From Mauremys mutica (Eukaryota; Chordata; Testudines; Geoemydidae), in assembly GCF_020497125.1 (NCBI RefSeq), contig NC_059073.1:145275012-145339011 (forward strand): a stretch of DNA of 64,000 bases. Direction: 5' to 3'. Of this stretch, positions 1 through 11,500 are shown in pieces. The notes beneath the pieces were generated by a model. That model did no database searches. It was not told where the DNA came from and was given only the letters and a program-made list of their open reading frames with translations. Position 1 is the first letter of the stretch. Every line of letters begins with the position of its first letter. The position numbers and the translations under genes were made by a program.

Positions 1-960
1 ATCCCCACAAGGAGGGGCTGCTCTTCCAGAGAATCCTGCAAGCAGTGGACAAAGCAGGCCGCTGCCAAACAATGTTATAATGGAGCATTGCGCAACTTTA
101 AACAAGCTTGTTCCCTAATAGATCAGCAACCTAATGTTAACCAGGACAAGGTTAAGTGAGGAGTTAGTGTATCACATTCAAGCATGTACGCAAGAGGTTT
201 GTGCTTTTTGACAACTGCGAGTCCCAGGCCCAACACCGGCACCATGTGCACCAGTATCATGTCACAATGAGCCACAGTATGATAGTGCTGCTGGGGTTTT
301 ACCTGTGGCAATAATACATTGCAACCATGCCTTTTGCATACACTGAAAGTTAGGGAAGAGTACAGTCCATACCACTTTGTAAACGCATACACGGGGACAG
401 TGGTGCCATGAAAGCCCCTGATGGAACACACACACACACACAGGGACTTTCTCAACTCTTTGTGCAATTACAATTAATTCCTAATGTTGCCCATCATGCA
501 GATCTCTGCACATAATGTAGAGAGACGTGTCTAATGCTAGAGTTTAGTCTCATGCCGCTGAAAAGTATGAGAATATCTGAGATACGCACAGGTACGGATT
601 TGACAGCTGGAGGAAGGAAGATACCTTGCTCTTCAGACTGGTGGGTGTCTGCGGTGCATCTGTTCATGCCCTAATGAAACAATGAAATCAAAGTCACCAG
701 GAAACAAACCACCAGTCACTTCCTAACGTAGCTCAGGTTCCTGTAATGCATGAATAATACTGACACAGTGCAACCATCAAGTTTGGTGTTTTGGCAAATA
801 CAATCAAATGGAAAGGAAATAAGAAAATCTGCTAACATGAAAAAGTCACCTCATTTTCAAAGTTTCAGTTGCTTTAACTGCTGTTTCTTCTGTTTGTGTG
901 TTTAGTGAAAGAGTAAAAGCTAAGTAAGGAAAAGTTCAAACCACAAATAACTTTTTAAAT
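1..960. other. Upstream flank with no recognised gene
   Basis: I see no exon, conserved domain or clear transposon here. A short (AC)n run lies near 428-442. Reading frames in this stretch are short and look like chance. Confidence 0.4.
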
Positions 961-1584
961 CTGTGTTTCCCACAGTGTGGGGTGTGCATAATGTGCAAAG
1001 GACTAGCCCGGTTTTGCTAACAGTCCTCTCATTTGTGCTTCAGAGTCTCAGCTTTCATTTAAAAAAAATATTAAGTCTCTAGTTGTTAAAACAAAAAACA
1101 AAACAAAAACCTTCAAAACATGACCTACGTGTAAATAATGAGTGATACATGCCTGAGTTTGCAGAGAGTGTAATTAGCTCTGAGGTGTGACTTGTCTCAT
1201 TCATTCATAAAATTACTTCCAGAATTTTACTGGGCATCAGCAGGGAGTATTTTTCATTGAATTCCAAAGTAATGGATATGCTCTTATACGTTGCAATGCT
1301 CTGCCACTGTGAGACAGGATTCTCTTTTGTAGCAGTCTTCAAGACCAAATATTTTACCCAAGTCAGCACCAGTGAATGGGAACTACATGGCACCCTCTCA
1401 AAAATAAAACCTAGGTTTGCAAAGCTGTGTGCTGAAGAATATGGTCATGCATCCTGGCAAATAGCTTCAGGGCTGCCTCAAGATGTTTTGTTAGAGAAAA
1501 CATTAATGTTGTCACGTAGCAAATAACTACTAAAAATCACTTAAGTAAGAGCTAGTCTATGCTGCAAAAGTTTGGGAAACTGTG
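961..1584 (+). mobile_element. hAT-type DNA transposon relic with transposase C-terminus
   Basis: The ends are inverted: CTGTGTTTCCC at 961 and GGGAAACTGTG ending at 1584. They are flanked by similar 8-mers, TTTTAAAT and ACTTAAAT (6 of 8 match), as expected for an old hAT target duplication. Inside, a frame at 1257-1526 contains CETGFS followed by KTKY and a later LSKIK-type stretch. This resembles the C-terminal dimerisation region of hAT transposases (SCAND3/ZBED-like). Only the last part of a transposase remains, so the element is dead. Confidence 0.6.
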
Positions 1585-1767
1585 ACTTAAATCAGCTTCC
1601 TGGGCCTATGATCTGTATTCCAGTTCACAAAACTGCCCCAACACAGGGGGAATTCCAGGACCCAGGCAAAAGACTGGGGGCACGTTAGGGGCTGGAGGAA
1701 GCATGGCAGTGGCAGACCTGTAGCCAGCCAGTTCTGCAATGAGCCACTGGAGCGGCCCCCAGTGACT

Positions 1768-2035
1768 GCATCCGTACATAACTAGGACCTTGGCCAGGAT
1801 TGGATTCAGGCTCTCCTGCCCCCTTAAACTTCAGCATCGCAACACAGAGCTTTACTACTTGAGCTAAGCACTAACTACTTTGGCTGGTAGCCGGACAAAG
1901 CTCTTACCTGAGCTGAGACATTACAGGATCCAGCTCCTGGGCAGACATACACATCAGCTCTGAACAATCAAGGGCAGTGAGGAGCATGGCTAAGCTCACC
2001 CTCTTTCTGAGCCCTGCCCAGCCATCTGAGTGAAT
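1768..2035 (+). repeat. Left arm of an inverted-repeat pair
   Basis: This stretch is the reverse complement of about 2753-2990 at high identity. For example, the 20-mer starting ATCCGTACATAACTAGGACC at 1769 reappears inverted near 2990, and the text around the GGGCAGACATACACATCAGC segment reappears inverted near 2840. The arms are about 0.7 kb apart. I do not recognise the family; it could be two opposed copies of one retroposon. Confidence 0.6.
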
Positions 2036-2752
2036 GGGATTTGGAACCAGGGAGAACGAGGTTTTATTTCAAGCTTCTGCAGTCTCTCAATAAGGTATGA
2101 GGCCACAATGAATAATAAGGATGGTGAAGGGTATAAAATTATTAGCATCAGTCTGTGGAAGAAGTGAGTCTAGAACTCATGGTATCAGGTTCCCAATGCA
2201 ATACACACTCTCTGGATCAGAATATTTTTGATGGGAGAAAAGCAGCAGGTGGAAGAGCATTTTGCTTGTGTCCCACCAGAACTTGAGCTACGTATCAAAT
2301 GCAAATTCTGGGGTAGTGCATATGCAACAAGAGTCATAGTGCAAAAACAAGCTCTATCCACAAATGGGAAATAGTAAGTTTCAGCTAAATGAATGCACTT
2401 CTATTGGAACCACAAAGATACCTCCTCGACCCCAGTACTATCCCCAGGACAACATTCAAAGTCCAGCTGCAGAGAGCGTGAGAGCCTTCAAATAAAGGCT
2501 GTAAGAATTTGTTTTATAATAGGAAGTGTTAGACAATCTAATTACAAGGGTTGCTGCCAGCACTCCTTTTATCAGGCAAATAAAGCATCAATCCCTGCAG
2601 CTAAGATAAAGCATATCTATGCTTCAGCTGGAAGGTGCTACTCCCAGCTCAGGCAGAGGTACACACACTAGCTAGGCTTGAGCACAGCAGCTGGCTCCAG
2701 TCACTTGCAGGGACGGGCCCTGGGCTGGAAATTCCTTTCTCCCTGGTTCAAA

Positions 2753-2990
2753 CCCCTCAGATGGCTGGGCAGGGCCAGGGATGAGGGTGAGCTTAGCCAT
2801 GCTCCTCACTGCCTGAGTTCAGAGCTGCGTGTATGTCTGCCCAGGAGCTGGGAGGTGTAATTCTCAGCTCAGGTAGCCAGACACGCTAGCTGTGCTCAAG
2901 CTAGCACGCTAAAAATAGCAGTGGGGCTGCGATGTTTCAGGCTGAGAGCCTGAATCCAATCCTGGCCAAGGTCCTAGTTATGTACGGATG
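2753..2990 (-). repeat. Right arm of the inverted-repeat pair
   Basis: Reverse-complement partner of 1768-2035. The sequence between the arms (2036-2752) shows no gene or domain I recognise. Confidence 0.6.
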
Positions 2991-3054
2991 GTGGCTGGCT
3001 AGCCTGACCCCTGCGTGTGCCACTGCAGGCCTGCTTCTACTTTTAGCACGCTAG

Positions 3055-3262
3055 CTCAAGCCCTTTGCAGCCCCAACCCCACCTCCCTTTGCAGCCCCCC
3101 TTTCCCTCTCTGCCCCTTTGCAGCCCCCCTTTCCCTCTCTGCCCCTTTGCAGCCCCCTTTTCCCCAGCCCCTTCCCCCTTTGCAGCCCCAACCCCACCTC
3201 CCTTTGCAGCCCCCCGCTCCCCCTTTGCAGCCCCAACCCCACCTCCCTTTGCAGCCCCCTGT
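3055..3262 (+). repeat. C-rich minisatellite (CCTTTGCAGCCCC units)
   Basis: The core CCTTTGCAGCCCC recurs about eight times with variable C/T-rich spacers. It lies just upstream of the CpG-rich segment. It produces long proline/leucine-rich open frames on the + strand and glycine-rich ones on the - strand, which I regard as low-complexity artefacts. Confidence 0.75.
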
Positions 3263-3289
3263 GACCTTTGAACCCCTCAGTCAGCCCCG

Positions 3290-3620
3290 CCCCCCTCCTC
3301 GCAGACCCAGGCGCTTCCCTCACCTCACTTTCTCCCCCACCTCGGCTCCTTCCACCGCCAGGCGCCTGCGCGCGCCGCGTCGCGCTGCACGCTGGGAGTT
3401 GTGGTTCCAGGAGCCTCTCTCCCAGAAGGCCCCGCGGATCCCAGTCGAGGCGGCTGCCACCTCCCCTCCCCGACTACAATTCCCAGAAACCCCCTGCACG
3501 GCAACATCTACGGCGTCCTAGGAGGGACAATCATGGAAGAACGAAAAGGCGACGCTTCCGTCCCGGGAAGCTCTTAAAGGTACCTGCGCCCCAGCCAGGG
3601 GCCCATCTCCCGGCCACCCC
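3290..3620. promoter_or_regulatory. CpG-rich, probably bidirectional promoter with ZNF143/SBS-type motifs
   Basis: The segment is rich in CpG, unlike its surroundings. It holds ACTACAATTCCCAG on the + strand (3473-3486) and a closely related motif on the - strand (3391-3406, read as AACCACAACTCCCAGC). ACTACAnnTCCC is the known ZNF143/Staf-associated promoter motif, common in CpG-island and bidirectional promoters. In human, RETSAT and ELMOD3 are head to head, so this may drive RETSAT to the right and an ELMOD3-like gene leftwards outside the window. That assignment is inference: the RETSAT start codon is 2 kb further right. Confidence 0.6.
3533..3579 (+). other. Possible 5' non-coding exon end with a 14-codon upstream frame
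   Basis: Right of the CpG promoter, an ATG at 3533 opens a 14-codon frame that ends with TAA at 3575-3577. A good splice-donor consensus, AAAG|GTACCT, follows at 3579/3580. If a RETSAT transcript starts in the CpG island and splices to a site before 5536, this would be an upstream ORF in its 5' UTR. No transcript evidence is available. Confidence 0.3.
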
Positions 3621-3799
3621 CAGCCATCGAGTACAGGGGCCAGCTCGGTGCCCTGGCCCCACTGACACGTGGAGGGGGCTGCCAGGGCCCTTTGGGAGGG
3701 GGCCTTTCACCAGTTACAATCCATTTCACTCCAATGCCCTATTAACACTTAGGAGAAAGGGCTTCTTAGTGCATCACCTTCCTTTCAACCACAATGATT

Positions 3800-4645
3800 T
3801 CACAAAGAAGGGACTCTTTTCTTAGCACCCTGCCCCAGCCCTCCTCCCCATGTTGTTATTTCCCTGTTATCATCGTTAATAACAACAAGCAAGACTCTCC
3901 TATGTCTCCCAGGGGAATGCCAACCTTAAGCATATTCTTACCAGCAACCACACACTGCACCATAGCAACTCTAACTCAGGAACTGATCCATGCAACAAAC
4001 CTCAATGCCAACTGTCCACATAGCTACACCAGCAACACCATCACAGGACCTAACCAGATCAGCTACAACATCACCGGTTCATTCACCTGCACATCCACCG
4101 ATGTTATATATACCATCATGTGCCAGCAATGCCCCTCTGCTATGTACATCGGCCAAACTGGACGCAAGTCAGATATTAGGAATGGCAATGTACAAAAACC
4201 TGTAGGAGAACACTTCAACCTTCCTGGCCACACAATAGCAGATTTTAAGGTAGCCATACTACAGCAAAAACACTTCAGGACCAGACTTCAAAGAGAAACC
4301 GCTGAGCTTCACTTCATTTGCAAATTTGACATCATCAGCTCAGGATTAAACAAAGACTGTGAATGGCTAGCCAGCTACAAAAGCAGTTTCTCCTCCCTTG
4401 GTGTTCACACCTCAACTGCTAGAAGAGGGCCTCACCCTCCCTGATTGAACTAACCTTGTTATCTCCAGACTGATTCTGCCCTGCATATTTACATCTGCCT
4501 CTGGAAATTTCCATTACATGCGTCTGACGAAGTGGGTATTCACCCATGAAAACTTATGCTCCAATACGTCTGTTAGTCTATAAGATGCCACAGGACTCCT
4601 TGTTGCTTTTTACAGATCCAGACTAACACAGCTACCCCTCTGATA
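3800..4645 (+). mobile_element. Penelope-like retroelement fragment (GIY-YIG endonuclease end plus 3' tail)
   Basis: An open frame (3794-4444) encodes a GIY-YIG-type nuclease region: YTIMC, then YIGQTGRKSDIRNGN, then a conserved GEHFNLPGH and a C-terminal CEWLASYKSSF. This architecture is typical of the C-terminal domain of Penelope-like elements. No reverse transcriptase precedes it, so the copy is 5' truncated. The step directly from GQTGRK to SDIR suggests an internal deletion of roughly a dozen or more residues compared with family members I remember. The tail to about 4645 (ending near CTACCCCTCTGATA) is its 3' non-coding part. Confidence 0.7.
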
Positions 4646-4917
4646 TGGGTATTTCCTCAGGGGTATTTCTTGCAGCACTCAGCAACTCCGGATCTTCTTG
4701 TACAGAGATGAAAAAATACAGGAGGTCCCTGGTAATACGGGACCGTTTGCGACCCTACTTTGAACCAAGGAGTACCGACAGATGTTCTTGATGTGGAGTC
4801 CCTTTAGCTCACATCTCTTTGGAAGTGGTTTAAACTAAACTGAAAAAAGACACTCTTAACACCCAAAATCCACGTACACACTGGCCTAGCTACACTGGTA
4901 TAATTATACTGATAGAC

Positions 4918-5235
4918 CAGGGGTCGGCAGCCTTTGGGAAGTGGTATGCCAAGTCTTCACTAATTTAAGGTTTCATATGCCAGTAGAAGGTTTTGCATGC
5001 CAGACCGGGTTCCGTCCATCCAGGCTGGCAGTGGGCTGAGTGGGGCTGGTGGCCATAACCCCAGACCAGCAGCAGGCTGAGCAGCTCATCCCACTGCTGG
5101 TCTGAGATTCCGTAATCCAGGCCAGCAGTGGTTTGAGCGGGGTCGCTGGCTGGGACCCCAGCTGGCAACAGCGTGCCACTAAAAATCAGCCCGCATGCTG
5201 CCTTTGGCACACGTGCTGCAGGTTGCAGACCCCTG
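4918..5235. mobile_element. Non-autonomous hAT-like element (CAGGGGTCGGCA ends)
   Basis: The element starts CAGGGGTCGGCAGCC and ends GGTTGCAGACCCCTG, an imperfect terminal inverted repeat of hAT type. The flanks, TGATAGAC and TGATAATA, share only their first five bases, so the target duplication is unclear. No coding capacity. Confidence 0.6.
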
Positions 5236-5535
5236 TGATAATACATCCATATGGAGAATTACACTAGTATAGCTACAGTGATATTATGCTGGTATCACTG
5301 TGCTGGTCAGTTTCCCCATGTAAACAAACCCTAAAAATTAACCCCAAGAGAGGGAGACTCAATAGGTGCTGAAATCTCTTCGGGGTTCTGACACAGATTC
5401 AGTTCTTGACTGTGCCTTTAAGGGGAAGTTTCTGAACTAGAGCGAAGGACAGCCCACTGGAAGGAGGGGCAGGTGCTCTTATCAAAGGGCTGCCCAGCTT
5501 CCAGGGACAGTCCTGGGAGAGAAATCACAGCAGTT

Positions 5536-5695
5536 ATGTGGCTATACTGGCTCCTGCTCGTCCTTCTGCTTCTCGTAGTACTCAGGAGGCTCCTCGGGGG
5601 CAGTAGCTCCCCCAACCCTTTCTCTGCTGACTGCAGGAGGCCACCTGCCCACTTGGTGACTGACAAGGATGTTCGGAAAAAGGTTATCAAACAAG
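5536..5695 (+). CDS. RETSAT: RETSAT coding exon 1
   Basis: Codes residues 1-53 plus one base: the hydrophobic leader and the SSPNPFS...[11 protein letters not shown] segment conserved at the N-terminus of retinol saturases. The donor is ACAAG|GTACCTG. Confidence 0.95.
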
Positions 5696-8541
5696 GTACC
5701 TGAAAGTGCTTGTGCTGGCAGCACCTGCTCCAGTCACAGCTGGAAGGGGGATGGGGGTGCTGGCATGGGTGGCAAGTTTGTAAAAATTTTGGTGGTGCCC
5801 AGAACCCGCCCCCCAACTCTGCCCCCCCAACTCTGCCCCCACCTGCCTAAGGCTCTGGGAGGGGGCTCGGTGGGGGAGGTCTGGGGTGCAGATCCTGGGC
5901 TGGGGATTAGGGTGTAGGAGGGGTGCAGGATGCAGGCTTTGGGATGGAGTTTGGGTGCTGGGTGCAGGCTCTGGGCTGGGGCAGAGGGTGGGTGTGCAGG
6001 AGGGGGCATAGGCGGCAGGTTATATATTTGTGCGGTGCCCGGGCTCCAGGAATATTCAGGACCGGGTGCCCTGCTCCAGCAATAGTTGGAGCTGGGTCTC
6101 TCCCCCGGCCCTGCCTGGATCGGGCCCCGGCCCCCGCAGGTCTTCCCCCGCCGCCGCGTCCCTGCTTGGAGCAGGTCTCAGCCCCCGCCTGCCGCCGGGT
6201 CGCGTCCCTGCCTGACAGAAATAAGTGCGAGCCTCTCCTCTGCCTGCTATGTGCTGCCGGAGGGCTCCCGGCAGAACTGCTGTCTGCTGCCGCAGTGTCC
6301 TAGTGCCTGCCATTCACTAATGTCAAGGCAGGCTGCCCTTACCCTGAGCCTCTCCAACGCCCCAAACCCTCATCCCCGGCCAGAGCCCTCATCCCCCCAC
6401 ATCCCAACCCTCTGCCCTAGCCCTGAGCCCCCCCGCAGCATGAACCCCTCATCCACAGCCCACATCCCAACCCTCTGCCCTAGCCCTGAGCCCCCCCGCA
6501 GCATGAACCCCTCATCCACAGCCCTCACCCCACAGCCCAACCCTCTTCCCTAGCCCTGAGCCCCCTCCTGCATCATGGACCCCTCATCCTCAGCCCCACA
6601 GCCCTCACCCTGCACTCCCTCCTATCCCCAAACTCCCTCCCCCTTCCCACACACCCCTTCCCAACCCCAAACTCCGTCCCAAAGCCTGCACCCTTCACCT
6701 CCTCCTGCACACCCACCCTCTGCCCCAGCCCAGAGCCTGCACCCAGCACCCAAACTCCATCCCAAAGCCTGCATCCTGCACCTCTCCTGCACCCTAATCC
6801 CCAGCCCAGGATCTGCACCCCCGCCGAGCCCCCTCCCAGAGCCCCCTCCCCAGGCAGGTGGGGGCAGAGTTGGGGGGCGGGTTCTGGGCACCACCAAAAT
6901 TTTTACAAACTTGCCACCTATGGGAGGGGGTGAAGGGTGTAGGCTTTGGGACGGAGTTTGGGGTTGGGAAGGGGTGTGTGGGAAGGGGGAGGGAGTTTGG
7001 GGATAGGAGGGAGTGCAGGGTGAGGGCTGTGGGGCTGAGGATGAGGGGTTCATGATGCAGGAGGGGGCTAGGGAAGAGGGTTGGGCTGTGGGGTGAGGGC
7101 TGTGGATGAGGGGTTCATGCTGCGGGGGGGGCTCAGGGCTGGGCAGAGGGTTGGGATGTGGGGTGTGGGGTGTGGGCTGTGGGGCTGTGGATGAGGGGTT
7201 CATGCTGCGGGGGGGCTCAGGGCTGGGGCAGAGGGTTGGGATGTGGGGGGATGAGGGCTCTGGCCGTGGATGAGGGTTTGGGGCGTTGGAGAGGCTCAGG
7301 GTAAGGGCAGCCTGCCTTGACATTAGTGAATGGCAGGCACTAGGACACTGCGGCAGCAGACAGCAGTTCTGCCGGGAGCCCTCTGGCAGCACAGAGCAGG
7401 CAGAGGAGAGGCTCACACTTATTTCTGTCAGGCAGGGACGCGACGCGGCGGCAGGCGGGGGCTGAGACCTGCTCCAGGCAGGGACGCAGCGGGGGTGGGG
7501 GGAGGCCCGCGGGGGCCGGGGCCCAATCCAGGCAGGGCCGGGGGAGAGACCCAGCTCCAACTATTGCTGGAGCAGGGCACCCGGTCCTGAATATTCCTGG
7601 AGCCCGGGCACCGCACACAGATATAACCTGCCGCCTATGGGTGCTGGCAGGGCCGCCCAGAGGATTCCAGGGGCCTGGGGTCTTCGGCGGCGGGGGGCCC
7701 CGCTTCGGCGGTAAGTTGGCGGCGGGGGGTCCTTCCGTGCCAGGACCCCCCGCCGCTGAATTACCGCCGAAGCGGGACCCGCCGCTGAAGTGCAGCCCCC
7801 ACCACGGGTCTTCGGGGCACTTCGGTGGCGGGTCCTGGAACTGAAGGATCCCCGCTGCCAAATTACCACCGAACACCCAGCTGCACCGAAGACCCAGCTG
7901 CACTCCAAGACCCTTCTGTCCCGGAGAGGAAGGACCCCCGGCCAGCGAAGACCGGAAGCGAAGAAGCTCCGGGGGCCCGGGCCCCGTGAGAGTTTTCCGG
8001 GGCCCCCGGAGCGAGTGAAGGATCCCGCTCCAGGGGCCCCGAAAAACTCTCGTGGGGGGCCCCTGCAGGGCCCGGGGCCTGGGGCAAATTGCCCCACTTG
8101 CCCCCCCCCTCTGGGCGGCCCTGGGTGTTGGGGAGTGTAGAGAGGGAAAGCAGCCCTTACCCTAGCAGGCAGAGGCAAGCCAAGAAAGATTGGAACTGGG
8201 ATCTGTATCTTTCTGCACAGCTGGGCACTCATTAGCTGCTTTCCAGATCTCCTTCTCCACCTCCATCACCTTTGTACACACACACACACAAACACTTCCT
8301 CCCTATACCTACTAGTGCCTGCCCACTCTCACCCCTCCACTAGGGTGACCAGATGTCCCAATGTTATAGGGACAGTCCTGATTTTTGGGTCTTTTTCTTA
8401 TATAGACTCCTATTACCCCTCACCCCCATCCCAATTTTTCACACTTGCTGTCTGGTCACCCTACCCTCCACATCCATCAATATCTGAATGCCAGTGCCTG
8501 CATATACCCCATACCCACCAACACACACTCACCTGCCTGTA

Positions 8542-8589
<48 letters not shown>

Positions 8590-11500
8590 GCGCACACATA
8601 CACACCCTCTCTCTCTCCGTAGCCAGGAGTACTCCGTAGCCAGGCCTCCAGCCTTTCCTCTGCCTGTAGTGAAAGCACCCCCTATCCCTTTCTGCTGGCC
8701 TAATTCATCCCTTGATTGGGTAATTTGCCTGAAATTATGGCTGCTGTTCCTCAAGTTAAGTGCATTCTCTCCCCTTTCTCTATAGTAGTCAAAGAGCTGT
8801 GACTCAGAGTTAAACCTCTATGATCCCATGCAGTGGTTCGTATAACCAACCCTCACTGCCCCCAGGTAATGCCCACACCCTGTTAGGTACTGCTGAATCA
8901 CTGGGCTGATGTGCAGCTTAATCATTCACATACATTTCACTCATGTTCCAAAGTCTGGAAATAAGTGTTCTGTTTGTGGAGGGTAGGCTGTAACTCTGCT
9001 CTTTGGGTCTCCCTACGCACCTGCCCACTTCCATCTTTGCCTCTGGGGCAGATTCTTAAAGCACTGAGGGGCATGTTCCATCTCTGGGGGAATGCAGAGC
9101 TAGGAACAGAATCTTGCATGAACATTAACAGTGTATATTTTCACCTCTGGAAATTACACTTCTCTCTCCACATCATGGGGAAGGAAGAGACCCTGCCCCA
9201 AGCTTGTTTGTTATCTTTCATCAGATCTACCAAGCATCATGTGTGCCAGCATCCAAAAAAAATGTCAAGGGAGTCAGATTCCACTGCAAAATACCCCATG
9301 GCCTTGGAGATGTCCTAGGAGAAGTTGCACTGAGCTGCAACCCAAGACACCATGAGTTCTCTTCCCCTGGGGCTGCTGTTAATATTTCTTCCTAACCATT
9401 GCTATTAGTTCATAACCATTGCCAACCAAGACCTCAGACCACTACTTTAGGGGCAATAACTATCACTGATGCATCATACAGATGAGATAACTGAGAGGTT
9501 ATGCAACGTCACGTCAGCCAGAGCTGCGACAGAACCCCCATCTCTAATAAAACAGACCCAAGTCCCCCCCACTTTGCCACGCTGCCTTTCAGAAGGAATG
9601 TGCCAAACTATGTGCCTGGATGTGCGCTATCCAGCTACTGAGCACACTGCTCCCAGAGCCAGGAATCCTAATGCTCAACATTCCCTGGCTGTGTAACCCA
9701 CTGACAGTGTATCAGGTCTTCCTCAGCAGCCTGCTCCACATGGAAGACACCAGCCTACTTCTGCCACCAGTTATTTGTGTAGATGACAGGTATAAATACC
9801 AAAGAGCTGGAGAAATAGTTGATTGTGTGGTATGAGGGTGGTAGGAGTATAAAGGTAAAACTGAGAAGAGAAAGGTCCTCCAGGAAAGGGTTTGTCAAGG
9901 GGAAATGTGAGACAAGGAGGGGGGCCAATTTTATTGGACCAATCAGACAATCCTATCGTATGGGACATTTACAGCTTGCCTGGAGAGTGTATTTAGATGA
10001 TAAGCCCTTTGGCAAGGACTGTTTAGGCAGCACCCAACACAGTGAGGACCTGAATTTCATCAAGCCTTGGGGTGCTATTGAAATATAATTATTAATGTCC
10101 TGTAGGGAACAATCCCTCACTGGTCCCTGGAGGATGGTCTGGATGCTCTTCTAGCTCTGATTCTGTCTGTGAAACTAACTGGTGAAACAGGAGGAATGTT
10201 GATCCTGAGCCTGGTTGTGAAAGGCTGATGTCACCCTGGCTTTTTCTGGGGGAAACTTGTAATGACCTTACCAGTGGGTGACAAAATTGAGCTTCTTTTG
10301 TAGCTCCACTCTCTGGAGGGTAATCTGCTGCCAGGATACATGATAGTGCCCCATCTTTTATAATGGGTTTGATCTTGCCAGCTTAGCCAGGACCATCACA
10401 AAACTATCTTACAGTCTTGCACTTTACACAGTGAATATGTAAACCAGCTCTTTTGCTAAGAGTCTCACACCCCTGTTACAAGAACACCCTTCCTCAAAAC
10501 TAGGGAGTGCAGGACCTGCACAGCTGGGACTGGGCCTCCATCCTGAGAAGCAGCTTCCTTATGACCCGCCATGCACTTCCCAGTCCCAGCAGATTTGGAA
10601 AGAACAGCAGTTCCTGTACTATTTGTACTGCAGCCAGGGAATGCTAATGAGTCCACATCGAACACGCAAGTCCTTTAGAACGTAAACAATGGCCCAATTT
10701 AGGTTTGGTCCTAGGAATGACCCGGGGAAGACAGCGGGAGAGTTCCTGACCCAGTTGTTGGAGGTGGCCACGTGTCGGTGACAACTTCCTCTTTCTTCTT
10801 CAGCTTTCTCTGCTGCCAAGGTCCCCGAGAATCTGGATGCTGTTGTGATCGGAAGTGGCATTGGGGGGCTGGCCGCAGCCGTGCTCCTCTCCAAAGCTGG
10901 GAAGCGAGTGCTGGTGCTGGAGCAGCATGGGAAGGCGGGCGGCTGCTGCCACACCTTCAGCAAGAAGGGCTTTGAGTTTGATGTAGGTAAGTGTGCTCAG
11001 AAACCGGGAAATCAGATGGCACCAGTTGAGAAATGGGCCCCAGTGGAGGGGGCAGGCAGTGCCTTTCCTTGGTAGCGACCGTGAATAAACAGGCCCAGGT
11101 CTTGAGAGAACTCTTCCTGAGCATTCCCAGAAGGAAGTGTGTGACAGAGCAGTCGGTCACACAGAGAGCTGGTTTGTGAAAGGGCAATATTTGATCTGTA
11201 TTAAAATCCTCTCAAGCCCGAGGAGGAGTGGGAAAGGAGAAAGCAAGGAACGTGCCTATCTGCAAGAGCACAGAGACCCACTTGGTCCAGATATGGTGCC
11301 AATAAACTCTGCAAGCTAAGAGCAGAGAACGTCTGCGGCTGGGACTTCTGTGAGCATGTAAGCCCTGCGGCTGGAGGTCCTGCCTTGCAGAGTTTCTAAG
11401 TGCTGGACTCTTAACTTCAACTTCTATGCTCCTTGGCCCATCCATCCAGAAGTGAGTTCCCTGGCTCCCTCCTACTCACTCTAAACACGCTGTGCAAACC

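Larger units (their letters stand above)
5696..10803 (+). other. RETSAT intron 1
   Basis: The first half is filled by nested hAT elements (5764-7639), a second hAT element (7648-8123) and a 123-bp MITE (8341-8463). A (TA)n microsatellite follows at about 8543-8587. A very old LINE/SINE-like stretch is at about 9455-9570 and an old tail at about 9985-10098. I see nothing recognisable in 8600-9450 and 10100-10800. Confidence 0.7.

Noticed and set aside
3015..3825. Long proline-rich frames near the CpG promoter
   Set aside because: They come from the CCTTTGCAGCCCC minisatellite and GC-rich promoter DNA, lack a domain and overlap frames on the opposite strand.
6622..7560. 312-codon minus-strand open frame, proline/serine-rich
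   Set aside because: It lies entirely in nested hAT elements, is low-complexity and is mirrored by similar frames on the other strand. No domain is visible.
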